A stretch of DNA of 52,092 nucleotides. Origin: Acidobacteriota bacterium (lineage in GTDB: Bacteria; Acidobacteriota; Terriglobia; 20CM-2-55-15). This document shows positions 43,105-50,870 of the stretch, in pieces (position 1 is the stretch's first letter; the number at the start of each line of letters is the position of its first letter). Below the pieces are notes generated by a model that saw only the letters and a list, made by a program, of their open reading frames with translations, had not been told where the DNA came from and made no database searches. The translations under genes were made by a program, and so were the position numbers. Location of the stretch: the NCBI GenBank assembly GCA_003223875.1, contig QHWY01000091.1:1445-53536 (forward strand). Reading direction: 5' to 3'.

Positions 43105-45663
43105 TCAAGGCTGAATTGTTTGCGGAATCGTGGCGAAGACGGTCCCTGTGTAACGCAACCCAATAATACTCGATGTTCCCGTCGCTGTCGTCGGGGAGAC
43201 GGTAACTCGGCCGACATAATTGGGCGGCAGCGTCACCAATTCACTCAAGTATCTGGCCAAGGATGTTCGCGGAGGAACCGTTCGAGTAACCGTGCCTGCG
43301 ACCGTTCCGTTTCCATCATCCACGGCGATAGTATAGGTGTTCTCCGCATCCGAGTCGTTCGCGATTGCGAGCCCAATCTGGGCTCCTTCCCGCGTATCGG
43401 CCAAGATCTGAACCTTCCGGGCCGGCGGCGAAGAAAACACCGCAGCTTCGGCGAGTTTGGTTCCGTTTGAAGAATAATACGAATAGAGGAGCTGAGCTTC
43501 GACAACTGATGGGCACTGCAGCGTGGCATAACCCGATTTGAGGCTCTGCGTCGCGGGAGTTGGTGCGATCACGAATCCGTTTGGTTGAAGCTGGTACGTT
43601 AGAGCAAAGCCGGAGACTGTCAGACCGCGCAATTGGAGCGTGCATGTGTTCGTAGCGCTGGAGTTGGGATTCGAAATCATCAGGGTGCTTTGGAAATAGG
43701 ATCCGTCGCTCACGCGGCCATCAGCAAACGCCGGAAAAACATGATATGTGCTGGCCGTCACGGATGCGTTTGGGGCAGGCGGATTCGGCGGCGATGGCGG
43801 ACCTGTATCAGGTGGCGGCGGAGCCGTTGAGGTCGCCCACGCATGAACGAAGACATATGCATCGATCGAACCCCAACCTGTTGTCAGATCGTAGCCCGGA
43901 CCCGCAGAATACCCGGTCGTGATTCCGTCCACACAATTCGGTGAACCTGCTGTACAGGGTACGGCGTTCGTGCCGGAGGTGATGTCATGGAAGGCCGTTG
44001 GAACCTGCGAGGCCAGCGCATACAACCGCGGGTTTGGGTTGCCAGTCGCCTGGTTTGTGATTTGGTTGACGATGGCCATAATGCCGGCAAAAGCCGGCGC
44101 CGACGCCGATGTTCCGGAGGCGATGAAGAAACTACTGCGCTGTTGAATGACGTAACCGTCATGTCCCGCAGCCGTGAGCGATACATCCGGCGTATAACGA
44201 TGATGTTGATCGGCCGCGCCGGGATCCACAGACGGCACGCCGTAACCGGTTTGCCAGGATGGTGTACTGTGAACCGTACTGACGCCACCGCCAGTGCTCC
44301 ATAAGCCATCGGGGCCGCTCTCGTTCCAAACCACTTCAGGTATGTAAATTTTCGCGGAAGAGCGATTCTGTGCGTTATTGGTGGTGTCCCAGTACACCGA
44401 ATCCGCGCCATTCTCGTTGAATTGCGCGCCTCCGACCGCGACGTTGTACGGAGTAGAAGCCTCTCCGTTGACGCTCAACCCGCGCCGGGCTGCTGTTGAC
44501 GAAGGACCGTCGCAGCCGGCAGACCCGCTGTCTCCGGAAGAAACAACGACAGAGATGCCTTGCGCTGCCGCCTGCTGCCACAGGCTGGCGTAGAACTGCG
44601 AGGTTGACGGAGATGCTGTTTCACAGAATCCGAAACTGCTGCTCATCACAGCGGCGGCATTGTTATTCACGATATACATTTCGGATAACAGGATCCCATC
44701 CGTCGCTCTCGTGCCCCGGGAAACGATCAGTTTGACCTTTGCGCCCTTCGCCACAGCACCGGACCATTCGACGTCGAGGTCGGCCTCGCCTTCCTCGTCT
44801 TCACTAACAATGCCGGGATCTGTTCCATTCACGATGATCTCGGGATTTGATTCTGGCAACCCATACATGGATCGGAAGGTAGCGACATCGTTGATGTTGA
44901 TGTTCGTCCGGCCGGCGATTGCAATGGTTTGCCCGGTGCCGTCGAATCCCTGGTTCCACAGTGGAGCGAGATCGTAAATGACGGCGAAGTCATATGGAAC
45001 CATGGCGTGACGGCCGCCGAATGTGAAGTTGGGTACAGACTGGAACCGCTGAAGTTTCGGCTTGGATACGAAGTCATGAAGTGAAACCACTCCCCGGACT
45101 ATTCCCGCCAATGCCTGGGGTACTGAGATGTCCCGCGCATTGGCGACGTGTATCTCGCCGTTAAAGTCAAAACGGTGAATCTCGGTCATGAAGGCTTGTT
45201 CGATCTGCCGCGCTGTTCCGCTGAATTCGATTTCGCGCCGGCCATCAGAAACTTGGTCAACGTGCAGACCCTGCGTCTCGAGCCATCTAATAATGACGCT
45301 CATGTCTTCGGCCGAGACTCCGAAACGTTCTCCAAATTCTTTTGGTGTCAACCATTGGTGATAGTGCGGTGAGGACGACTCTTGTTGTGCCGCGAGCAAG
45401 GCTTCGAGTTCCGCCTCCTGCTCGGGACTGCTCTTCAGCGTCAGAATCGCACGGTCCATCACTAGATCGGCCGCAACGCGGCCTCGATCTTGGGCTTGCC
45501 TGATTCGCGCGTGCGTCGTTCCCGGCAATAGAACAGTTCGCCGGCTATCGACCGATTCGGTGATCCTTGGTCTCTGTTGTCCCTGCAGCGCCGGGGCCGC
45601 GGCAGTTAGGAAAGTAATCAATAGCGCGCCGGCAGCGGCCGTTGTCTTCAGCGTCATACCCAT
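43105..45663 (-). CDS. S53 (sedolisin/kumamolisin-like) peptidase with C-terminal extension
   Basis: Sedolisins are secreted acid-active serine-carboxyl peptidases. The 852-residue protein has a signal peptide (about 1-29), a pro-kumamolisin activation domain (about 35-190) and the catalytic domain. The Glu-x3-Asp pair lies in GEADLDVEW (about 289-293), the oxyanion Asp in SSGDSGSAG, and the catalytic Ser in SGTSASAPAFAG (about 516). After PPPPDTGPPSPPNPPAP comes a beta-rich region of about 200 residues (YHVFPAFADGRVSDGSYFQST), probably for surface attachment or binding. The start could be 45663 or two codons later. Confidence 0.92.
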   Translation of the reverse strand: MGMTLKTTAAAGALLITFLTAAAPALQGQQRPRITESVDSRRTVLLPGTTHARIRQAQDRGRVAADLVMDRAILTLKSSPEQEAELEALLAAQQESSSPHYHQWLTPKEFGERFGVSAEDMSVIIRWLETQGLHVDQVSDGRREIEFSGTARQIEQAFMTEIHRFDFNGEIHVANARDISVPQALAGIVRGVVSLHDFVSKPKLQRFQSVPNFTFGGRHAMVPYDFAVIYDLAPLWNQGFDGTGQTIAIAGRTNININDVATFRSMYGLPESNPEIIVNGTDPGIVSEDEEGEADLDVEWSGAVAKGAKVKLIVSRGTRATDGILLSEMYIVNNNAAAVMSSSFGFCETASPSTSQFYASLWQQAAAQGISVVVSSGDSGSAGCDGPSSTAARRGLSVNGEASTPYNVAVGGAQFNENGADSVYWDTTNNAQNRSSAKIYIPEVVWNESGPDGLWSTGGGVSTVHSTPSWQTGYGVPSVDPGAADQHHRYTPDVSLTAAGHDGYVIQQRSSFFIASGTSASAPAFAGIMAIVNQITNQATGNPNPRLYALASQVPTAFHDITSGTNAVPCTAGSPNCVDGITTGYSAGPGYDLTTGWGSIDAYVFVHAWATSTAPPPPDTGPPSPPNPPAPNASVTASTYHVFPAFADGRVSDGSYFQSTLMISNPNSSATNTCTLQLRGLTVSGFALTYQLQPNGFVIAPTPATQSLKSGYATLQCPSVVEAQLLYSYYSSNGTKLAEAAVFSSPPARKVQILADTREGAQIGLAIANDSDAENTYTIAVDDGNGTVAGTVTRTVPPRTSLARYLSELVTLPPNYVGRVTVSPTTATGTSSIIGLRYTGTVFATIPQTIQP

Positions 45664-45817
45664 TCAATGAAACCAGCGTGACGAAGTTCTTGCAAAGGCA
45701 AATGCAAAATCGGCGGTTTTAGACTGATCTGGCCAGAATTCGTTGCCTTCCAGTTTTTCTGACCTAGAATTTTTATGTGCTTTTTGCGATTCCTGTTATG
45801 TTACGGTTTCATTGCTC

Positions 45818-46606
45818 ATGAGATTTGTTGCTGGCTTGGTTTTGTTGCTGGCGGCGGTGGCCGCCGCGGTGGTCTATGGTCAGGAAGAATTGGGATTGCT
45901 CGGGCGCTACGATGACGTTCGAAGGATTCCTGACAACCTCACGAAAGAGACAAACCAATTCGTCTTTACGCGCCTCATTTATAACGGACGTATCCCCGGC
46001 TATTACAAGAATTGGTATACCGACTATCCTCGAGCCGACCGAAACCTCATTGCCGTTTTGAAGCGGCTAACGAATATCAACATCGCCGACCAGGAACGTG
46101 TTGTTGCGATCAATGACCCCGATCTATTCAAATACCCTCTGATTTATTCCAGCGAAGTCGGACAAATGGTAATCACGGATGAGGATGCCGCCATTCTTCG
46201 CCGCTATTTGGAACGCGGGGGCTTTTGGATTGTCGACGATTTTTGGGGCACGTTTGAATGGTCCGAGTTCGCGGCCCAAATGCGCAAAATTTTCCCCTAT
46301 CGCGAGATCAAAGATATTCCTCGGAACCATCCGATTTTTCACGTGATGTATGACACCGAGCACGTCATGCAGACGCCTAGTCTCGCTTATGTGTTCAACG
46401 GAGGAATCACCTGGGAAGTCGATGGTTTCGAAGCGGAATGCAAAGGCATCTGGGATGACAATGGAAGGTTAATGGTCGTGATCAATCACAACACCGATCT
46501 CGGCGATGCGTACGAGTGGTCCGATGATCCCCGCTATCCCAACCGATTCTCCGGATACGCATTTCGCGTCGCGGTGAATTACATCATGTATGCTCTGACG
46601 CACTGA
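45818..46606 (+). CDS. DUF4159-domain exported protein
   Basis: The 262-residue product has a signal peptide (RFVAGLVLLLAAVAAAVVYG). A DUF4159-like domain follows, with FTRLIYNGRIPGYYKNWYTDYPRAD split here, then GGFWIVDDFWGTFEW and HPIFHVMYD. The family is Rossmann-like and often sits with MoxR-type AAA ATPases and membrane proteins of the BatA kind, but none is here. The ATG at 45818 is preferred; the frame is open to 45743. It is divergent from the S53 gene. Confidence 0.8.
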   Translation: MRFVAGLVLLLAAVAAAVVYGQEELGLLGRYDDVRRIPDNLTKETNQFVFTRLIYNGRIPGYYKNWYTDYPRADRNLIAVLKRLTNINIADQERVVAINDPDLFKYPLIYSSEVGQMVITDEDAAILRRYLERGGFWIVDDFWGTFEWSEFAAQMRKIFPYREIKDIPRNHPIFHVMYDTEHVMQTPSLAYVFNGGITWEVDGFEAECKGIWDDNGRLMVVINHNTDLGDAYEWSDDPRYPNRFSGYAFRVAVNYIMYALTH

Positions 46607-46615
46607 GCAGGACCA

Positions 46616-46661
46616 TTCCCCTCCTCGCAGAGGAGGGGTTGCGCGCAGCGCCGGGGTGGTC
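46616..46661. repeat. CCCCTCC/GGAGGGG plus GCGCGCAGC repeat
   Basis: TTCCCCTCCTCGCAGAGGAGGGG is a hairpin (CCCCTCCTC-gca-GAGGAGGGG, with one-base trimming at the ends). It continues into TGCGCGCAGCGCCGGGGTGG, the same text as the left side of the element after rho (12100-12159). It lies between the convergent DUF4159 and FAD-subunit genes. Confidence 0.75.
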
Positions 46662-46694
46662 AGTTCGGCCGAAATGTTTCGCGGGTCTTCAATT

Positions 46695-46728
46695 GAGGCT
46701 TCGCCCTACCGGGCTCGCGCTTCGCGCC
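46695..46728. repeat. GCCCTAcCGGGCTcGCG dispersed repeat, copy 3
   Basis: GAGGCTTCGCCCTACCGGG continues into CTCGCGCTTCGCG and matches copies 1 and 2. It ends 13 bases before the stop of the minus-strand FAD-subunit gene. Confidence 0.6.
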
Positions 46729-46740
46729 ACCCGTCTGCGT

Positions 46741-47733
46741 CTACGATGTTGCGAGCTTCTCCAGGCCCGACATGAGCAGTCCCTTGGCCATATCGATCTT
46801 CGTCGCGTTGTATTTCAGGGGAGCTGCATTGCTGAGCGCATTCGTTGGTGCCTGAGCCGCTAAATCCGTGCTCAGCGTTTTTCCTTTCAGAAAATCCTCC
46901 ACGGATTTTTCTCTCCAGGGCCGTCCGGCGATGCCCCCAAAAACGACTCGCGCATCTTCGATAGTTCTGTCGCGGAGCTGCAGACCGAGCGATGCCGAGG
47001 CCATGGCAAAATCCCAAACGCCGCGAGGCCGCAATTTTTCAAACGAAGCTCTGAAGCCTGCTTTGGGCGGGGGTATGACGACTTCGGTCAGGATTTCATT
47101 GAAACGCACGACGTGAGATTGGATTCTGCCGTCGACCATCATGTCGCCCGGCACAAGCTGCTCGATGGTTAGCTCCTTCGCGCCCGAGGGAGTGGCCAAT
47201 TTGACTTTGGCATCCAGCGTTATGAGAGCGGGTGCCGCGTCGCCCGGATACACGGCATAACACAATCGTCCGCCCATGGCCGAATGGTAGTAGCTGTTAT
47301 CGCCGATGGCGCCGTAGCAAATGTACCCGCCGTTTCTCCAGCAGGCGTAGCCGCCTCGCAGATATTGGCACCACACCTCCTGCAGCAGGTCGCCGCCAAG
47401 CGTTGAGGCGTTGCGAAGCTCCGGGGAAGAGATCATCTTTACGGCCTGAACCAGCATCGGATATTTCTTCGCCAAAAGATCCGACTCGGCGATTTCCGCC
47501 AATTTCGTAAGGGCCCCGATCTGCACGCCGCCCTGTGCATCTTCCTTGATGTATCTCAAGTTGTTTATCTTTTTGATGTCGACCAGATACGCCGGCGCTT
47601 GCTTGAGCCTGTTCTTCAAACGGATCAGCAGGTCCGTTCCACCCGCGTAGACGGCTGCGTCGGTTCCATGCATCGACAACATTTGTTGCGCTTCCTCGAT
47701 TGTTGTTGGGCGATAGACTGAGATTTTCTTCAT
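46741..47733 (-). CDS. Molybdenum hydroxylase FAD subunit, PaoB-like with a [4Fe-4S] loop
   Basis: This is the FAD-binding middle subunit of a xanthine dehydrogenase-family enzyme, about 330 residues. The FAD motifs AGGTDLLIRLKN (30-41) and NASTLGGDLLQ (108-118) are present. An extra Cys-rich loop follows, with Cys122, Cys131, Cys139 and Cys158. PaoB and the 4-hydroxybenzoyl-CoA reductase beta subunit bind a [4Fe-4S] cluster with such loops. The start at 47733 follows AGGAAGAG and overlaps the Moco-subunit stop by four bases. It passes electrons from the Fe-S cluster to FAD. Confidence 0.9.
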   Translation of the reverse strand: MKKISVYRPTTIEEAQQMLSMHGTDAAVYAGGTDLLIRLKNRLKQAPAYLVDIKKINNLRYIKEDAQGGVQIGALTKLAEIAESDLLAKKYPMLVQAVKMISSPELRNASTLGGDLLQEVWCQYLRGGYACWRNGGYICYGAIGDNSYYHSAMGGRLCYAVYPGDAAPALITLDAKVKLATPSGAKELTIEQLVPGDMMVDGRIQSHVVRFNEILTEVVIPPPKAGFRASFEKLRPRGVWDFAMASASLGLQLRDRTIEDARVVFGGIAGRPWREKSVEDFLKGKTLSTDLAAQAPTNALSNAAPLKYNATKIDMAKGLLMSGLEKLATS

Positions 47734-50237
47734 GCTCTTCCTGCCTTGGCCTTCAGGCCCGCCATAATCTTTTCCTTCGTGATCGGATGTTCTCTTATCC
47801 GAACTCCACACGCATTATAGATTGCATTCGCTATTGCTCCTGGAGGAGCGCCGATAGCCGTTTCGGCAAATCCTTTCGTCCCGAAGTACCATCGGGGTTC
47901 CAGGCTATTGACGAAAACCTGTGTCTGTTCGGGCACATCCATGATGGTCGGCAGACGGTACGACAAATAGCCCACGCTGAAGTGACGAGTACCGGGAAAT
48001 TCCCTATCCCATGGAATGGCTTCGGTCGCAACCTGGCTACTCTGGACCAATGACCCGTTCATGTCGGCTTCGGCCAACAGTGGATTGATGACGTTTCCGG
48101 TATCGTGACAGTACGCCGCCCGGATGAAACGCCAATTGCCGGTCCACGTGTCGACCTCGACTTCAACGAAGCAGGCCCCGATGCCGCGGTTCATTGCCCT
48201 GCCGATCGCGCCGGGATGGCAACAACTGGCATGTTGGCGTATGACACGTCCTTCATTGGATCTGGCGAGCGCGGCGAAAGTTACTGCCTTCTTAGTGTCA
48301 TCTTTCGACGAAATGACTGCATCTCGAATCTGGAGTCTTCCAATATCTACCTTCAATAGTTCCGAGGCCCGGTTTAGAAGATCCTTCCGCAGCTTATCGG
48401 CCGCTGTGCATAAGGCACCGCCTTGCAATTGAGTGGTCAGCCCGCTGTTCCAACCCGGAGCCGGCGGCGCCAGGTCCGAGTCGCCCCACAGCAAGCGGAT
48501 GTGACGGAGATTCGTGAATCCCAGAATTTCGGCGATCGCCATTGCTATTCCGGTGCCGTGATTGGTGCCGCTGTCGGGTTGGGCAAAGCGCAGAATGATA
48601 TTGCCCTCGGCATTCAATTCGATTTCTGATTCGTAGACATCGGCGCCGCCACGCTTGACGACTCTCTCGAAACCGACTTCACCTTCGTGATAGCCGACTC
48701 GGCCCGCATGGTGTTGCGACATCGCAACTCCGAACCCACGCTTGACCCTACCTGGATTGCCGCCGGGTACGGAATTCCGTTTGTCCCATCCAATCGCTTT
48801 CATTCCTTCTTCCATGACTTCAACAGAGGCGAAAGAATCATAGGTGAGAAAACCGTTTTCAATTTCGGGAACCGGTGCCATGGTCGGGCCGCCCGACGCG
48901 AGAGAGACTTTCGTTCCCGGCTTTTGGACGTTCAGCAAGCGAAACTGAACCGGATCCATGCCGACGGCTTCGGCCATTTCATCCATCATCTGTTCCCAGC
49001 CGAATTTGAATTCCTGCTGCATGTTGCTTCGGGATGCGCCGATGGTCATGGAGTTGGTTCTATAGTCGTGGCCGATTTCCTTCCAGTTAGGAACGACGTG
49101 GAGGTACAGCTCGGAGCGCCCGCCGTTTCCGCCTCCTCCGCCCGATCGCTCGCCATTGTTGACAAAGTATTCGCGCTGGCACACGACGATTCGGCCGTCC
49201 TTCTTCGCGCCCACTTTGAACTTCTGGATGTTCTCCGGCTTCACCTGCATGTGAGCCAGTTCCTGATCCTTTGTGAGCGTCAGCTTGACGGGTCTGCCCG
49301 TCATTTTTGCGATGTAAGCGACCCACGGATAGAACTTCTCGGACGCTTGCCGCACGCCGCCGAACGTTCCGCCATTCCATTTATTGATGAACCGGACATT
49401 CTTTGGATCGATGCCAAGACCGCGAGCAATTATCGCGCGCGGAGGATAGATCCCCTGACCATGGCCCCACACTGTCACCTTGTCACCGTCCCATTTAGCG
49501 ACGCTGCCGCAAGGTTGAAGTGGCGCAACGACGCCACCGGCGTAGTAATAGGTGAACTCTTTGATGATATCGGCGTCTTGAAAGGCTTTCTCTACATCAC
49601 CGTATTGGACCACGGAGGGGGCGGTATTCCCGCGTCGTTGTCCTCTTCCCTGGCTCAAATCGGGCGCATTACCCGACATGATCTGCGAGAGAGACGACGC
49701 AAAAGGAAGGACTTCATAGTCGACGTCGATTGCCTCCACAGCATCCTCAGCAAGATCTTCGGTCTCGGCGGCAACGATGGCAACGATGGATCCTTGGAAG
49801 AAGAGCTCCTCCGGAAAGGGGTAGGTTTTCGGCGCGTTCTGCGCACTGAGTATGTACGCGACTCCAGGCATCTGCGCCGCTTTTGTAGCGTCCAGTTTTC
49901 GAACCCGTGCCCGCGGGTGTGGACTTGCGAGCAGCTTCGCAAAAAGCATGTTCGGGAATGAGATTCGAGTAGCGTACTCGGCCTTGCCTGTGTAGCGCGG
50001 TATGGCTACTTCCGCCAGGGGAGGTTGCGGCTTGCCAACCACATTGAGATTCTCAGGCGGATATCCCTGCCACTTCTTCGTCACGATCTTCTCATCGCCT
50101 TCGACCAGCGTATCGCCCGGCGAATGCCCGCCACCGGTCGAGAAGTTCCGGACCATGGGTTGGTTCACGATGATCGCCGAATGCAGACCGGCTTCGATCT
50201 TCCGCTTGGGAGTTCTCGGCCTTTGAGTCTGGCTCAT
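47730..50237 (-). CDS. Molybdenum hydroxylase molybdopterin-binding subunit
   Basis: The 835-residue subunit hydroxylates an aldehyde or N-heterocycle at a molybdenum-cytosine-dinucleotide site. Its N-terminal domain has VAIPRYTGKAEYATRI and HPRARVRKLDATKA text, the middle GGTFGGVRQ, and the C-terminus GFAETAIGAPPGAIANAI, whose Glu (about residue 793) is the catalytic base of the family. It has no signal peptide and would travel with its Tat-bearing Fe-S partner. Start and stop overlap its neighbours by four bases each. The substrate cannot be read; no XdhC/PaoD-type maturation factor is in the window. Confidence 0.9.
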   Translation of the reverse strand: MSQTQRPRTPKRKIEAGLHSAIIVNQPMVRNFSTGGGHSPGDTLVEGDEKIVTKKWQGYPPENLNVVGKPQPPLAEVAIPRYTGKAEYATRISFPNMLFAKLLASPHPRARVRKLDATKAAQMPGVAYILSAQNAPKTYPFPEELFFQGSIVAIVAAETEDLAEDAVEAIDVDYEVLPFASSLSQIMSGNAPDLSQGRGQRRGNTAPSVVQYGDVEKAFQDADIIKEFTYYYAGGVVAPLQPCGSVAKWDGDKVTVWGHGQGIYPPRAIIARGLGIDPKNVRFINKWNGGTFGGVRQASEKFYPWVAYIAKMTGRPVKLTLTKDQELAHMQVKPENIQKFKVGAKKDGRIVVCQREYFVNNGERSGGGGGNGGRSELYLHVVPNWKEIGHDYRTNSMTIGASRSNMQQEFKFGWEQMMDEMAEAVGMDPVQFRLLNVQKPGTKVSLASGGPTMAPVPEIENGFLTYDSFASVEVMEEGMKAIGWDKRNSVPGGNPGRVKRGFGVAMSQHHAGRVGYHEGEVGFERVVKRGGADVYESEIELNAEGNIILRFAQPDSGTNHGTGIAMAIAEILGFTNLRHIRLLWGDSDLAPPAPGWNSGLTTQLQGGALCTAADKLRKDLLNRASELLKVDIGRLQIRDAVISSKDDTKKAVTFAALARSNEGRVIRQHASCCHPGAIGRAMNRGIGACFVEVEVDTWTGNWRFIRAAYCHDTGNVINPLLAEADMNGSLVQSSQVATEAIPWDREFPGTRHFSVGYLSYRLPTIMDVPEQTQVFVNSLEPRWYFGTKGFAETAIGAPPGAIANAIYNACGVRIREHPITKEKIMAGLKAKAGRA

Positions 50238-50833
50238 ATAATCTCCGCCTCTCCTCGCAACACCGCAGCCGTGTCCACTACTGTGCGGACGATCGCTGAG
50301 TAGGCGGCGCATCGGCAAATGTGTCCCGCCAGTGCCGACTTGACTTCGTCGGCAGACGGATTGAGGTTCTTATCCAAAAGAGCTTTCGCCGTCACCGACC
50401 AACCCGCCGTGCAGAAGCCGCAGTCGGCGGCCATGTACAGATAACCGACCTTCTGGAGCGGGTGCAGGTTCTTCTCATCGCCCAGCCCTTCGATTGTAAA
50501 GATCTTCTTACCGGCTGCTTCCATTGCTAGCGTGTGGCACGAATAGAAGGGCGTACCATCGATGAGCACGCTGCACGCGCCGCAGCTCGCCCGGTTGCAG
50601 CTTCTGGTCGTGCCGGTCAGTCCGAGCTTCACCGCAATGACTTCCCACAGCGTCGTTCTGGCCTCATATTCGGCGACGAGCGGCTTTCCGTTGATGATAA
50701 AGGTTGCTCGTTCTTTTGTTATCGGGGTTGGCAGGGGCGGCGCCACGGCGGCGAAGAGAGATTCGCCCTCGATAGCCGTCAACGTAATTCCCGCTCCGGC
50801 CGCTTTCAAGAAATTCCGACGAGAGTAACGCAT
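50234..50833 (-). CDS. Molybdenum hydroxylase [2Fe-2S] subunit with Tat signal
   Basis: The 199-residue subunit carries a Tat signal, RYSRRNFLKAAGAG, so the enzyme should be periplasmic. The plant-type [2Fe-2S] site is Cys79, 84, 87 and 99 (C-x4-C-x2-C-x11-C). The second [2Fe-2S] site is Cys138, 141, 173 and 175. Both clusters relay electrons from molybdenum to the FAD subunit. The start at 50833 has GAGG at good spacing. It leads the operon, overlaps the Moco-subunit gene by four bases, and follows the receptor gene by 37 bases on the same strand. Confidence 0.92.
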   Translation of the reverse strand: MRYSRRNFLKAAGAGITLTAIEGESLFAAVAPPLPTPITKERATFIINGKPLVAEYEARTTLWEVIAVKLGLTGTTRSCNRASCGACSVLIDGTPFYSCHTLAMEAAGKKIFTIEGLGDEKNLHPLQKVGYLYMAADCGFCTAGWSVTAKALLDKNLNPSADEVKSALAGHICRCAAYSAIVRTVVDTAAVLRGEAEII

Positions 50834-50870
50834 CACACGCCTCGCTCCTGAGGATAATGGCGGAAGTTTA

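Noticed and set aside
48687..49961. 424-codon plus-strand open frame over the Moco-subunit gene
   Set aside because: Antisense to a clear molybdenum hydroxylase gene, with no recognisable domains or ribosome site.
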